From Lactococcus protaetiae (GTDB taxonomy: Bacteria; Bacillota; Bacilli; Lactobacillales; Streptococcaceae), in NCBI RefSeq assembly GCF_006965445.1, contig NZ_CP041356.1, forward strand, positions 434,001 to 498,000: a stretch of 64,000 nucleotides of DNA, given 5' to 3'. The notes beneath the pieces were generated by a model, which ran no database searches, was not told the DNA's origin, and saw only the letters and a list, made by a program, of their open reading frames with translations. A program made the translations under genes and the position numbers. The first letter of the stretch is position 1; the number at the start of each line of letters is the position of its first letter. Shown one piece after another: positions 62,905 through 64,000 of this stretch.

Positions 62905-64000
62905 AATTAAGTTGACACCAGAACAAAAGGAAGCAATTTTTAGTTTAGGGAAAAATATCCTTGTTTCTGCAAGTGCAGGTTCAGGGAAAACCTTTGTTAT
63001 GGCACAGCGAATTGTTGAGAAAATTAAACAAGGTGTAGAAATTAATCGATTATTTATTTCTACATTTACAAAAAAAGCTGCTGCAGAACTAAAAACAAGA
63101 TTAGAAAAAGATATCAAAAAAGCAAGACAAAATACAAATAGGAATGATGAAAGAAAGAAGTTGACACTTGCTTTACAGAATTTGTCAACTGCTGATATTG
63201 GAACAATGGATAGCTTTACACAAAAATTGGTTAAAAATTATTTTAATCGAATTGATGTAGATCCTCATTTTCGAATTTTAGCAGATCAAACAGAAAGCGA
63301 TTTACTTAAACAAGATGTATTTGAAGAATTAGTTGAGTATTACCTTACACCAGCAAATGAACAGGAAGTTTCTGCTATCATCTCAAAAGAAGATTTTGAG
63401 AAAATGGTAAAGAATTTTTCAAAAGATAGAAATATTAGTGGTTTTCAAGAAATAGTTTACAATGTTTACAGATTTGCAACTGCTACAGAACATCCAATTA
63501 AGTGGTTAGAAAATCAGTTTTTAAAAGGTTTCGAGAGTTATCAATCACTAACAGATTTATCAGAAGATTTTACAGATGATATCAATAAAAGTTTACAGTC
63601 ATTTTTTGAGTTATTGGAAACTTCCTTAGAAAATGGAGTCATTGCTAAAAAGGGTGTTGGTCGTGATAAAGCAATGATTATTTTGGATAATAAAGAAGAA
63701 CTTGTCAACTTGCTTAGCAAGAAAGACTACCAACATTTTTCAGAGTTATTTTTGTCATTGGATACTGATATTCGAGTAGGTTCATCAAAAGATGAAGTAA
63801 TTTCTGAACTAAAGAAAAATTTTTCTACCCTCAAACAAGAGCTTATTGGGTCTAATAGCAAGCCAGGAATTGCGCGCGATTTTGTGAATCAGACAAAGCA
63901 TAGTGAGTTAATTGAAAAATATCAGAGTGAAGCTTTCGAAGTAGCAAAGAATTTACAAAAATTTGTGATTGATTTTTATCAACATTATTTGGCGAGAAAA
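62897..64000 (+). CDS. rexA: RexA subunit of the RexAB helicase-nuclease (5' part)
   Basis: Open to the window end (368 codons seen; the full protein is about 1200). The N-terminus has KNILVSASAGSGKTFVMAQR (Walker A of the UvrD/AddA superfamily), LFISTFTKKAAAELKTRL (motif Ia) and IGTMDSFTQKLV (motif Ib). The start ATG overlaps the rexB end, with GGAGGAG 4 nt upstream. It provides the motor and second nuclease for break repair. Confidence 0.93.
   Translation, partial: MTEIKLTPEQKEAIFSLGKNILVSASAGSGKTFVMAQRIVEKIKQGVEINRLFISTFTKKAAAELKTRLEKDIKKARQNTNRNDERKKLTLALQNLSTADIGTMDSFTQKLVKNYFNRIDVDPHFRILADQTESDLLKQDVFEELVEYYLTPANEQEVSAIISKEDFEKMVKNFSKDRNISGFQEIVYNVYRFATATEHPIKWLENQFLKGFESYQSLTDLSEDFTDDINKSLQSFFELLETSLENGVIAKKGVGRDKAMIILDNKEELVNLLSKKDYQHFSELFLSLDTDIRVGSSKDEVISELKKNFSTLKQELIGSNSKPGIARDFVNQTKHSELIEKYQSEAFEVAKNLQKFVIDFYQHYLARK

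Overview
The window is low-GC Firmicute DNA and most likely the replication-origin region of a Lactococcus or a very close relative. The main evidence is the order dnaA-dnaN-rexB-rexA, the 16S-tRNA-Ala-23S-5S operons followed by Val-Tyr-Trp-His-Gln-Leu tRNAs, a Lactobacillales-type PurR with a PurBox, and a comX-like fragment. The species cannot be fixed from the sequence alone.

Layout. 1-17.8 kb: nudix-like tail, rpiA, Crp/Fnr regulator with an MFS exporter, a small protein, a MATE exporter, a giant 2-hydroxyacyl-CoA dehydratase activase divergent from a TetR gene, an FAD oxidoreductase, a membrane protein, an ABC exporter with its TetR regulator, and a pseudouridine synthase. 17.9-28.6 kb: mnmE, MFS/ArsR pair, recG, gap, a RocS-like protein and a P-type ATPase. 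28.7-34.4 kb: first rRNA operon with six tRNAs. 34.5-42 kb: rpsI-rplM, rnhC-lepB, purR, fusA, rpsG-rpsL. 42.2-50.5 kb: dacA, glcU, mnmM-lacI, MATE, nucleotidyltransferase, mnmL. 50.6-56 kb: second rRNA operon. 56.1-64 kb: comX remnant, oriC, dnaA, dnaN, rexB and the start of rexA. Left of oriC the rRNA and ribosomal-protein genes point leftwards, co-directional with a fork leaving oriC.

Four signals stand out beyond the genes. (1) An iterated palindrome, CTGTCAGTxCTGACAG, and its half-site ACTGACAG occur dozens of times, inside genes and as terminator stems, but not noticeably in core genes. (2) A derelict two-hairpin element resembling IS200/IS605 ends sits right after stop codons or terminators at six or more places. 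(3) At least seven genes have a -10 box exactly 6 nt before ATG, which predicts leaderless mRNAs. (4) Every broken gene (activase, mnmE, lacI, MATE three times, dnaN) is repaired by adding one G to a G-run, and the two rRNA operons differ mainly in G/C-run length. The apparent pseudogenes are therefore probably sequencing errors. The comX remnant, by contrast, looks like a true truncation.

Functionally, mnmE, mnmL and mnmM together suggest the Gram-positive route to mnm5-modified wobble uridine. RexAB, RecG, DnaA, DnaN and the RocS-like protein form a replication, repair and segregation group near the origin.
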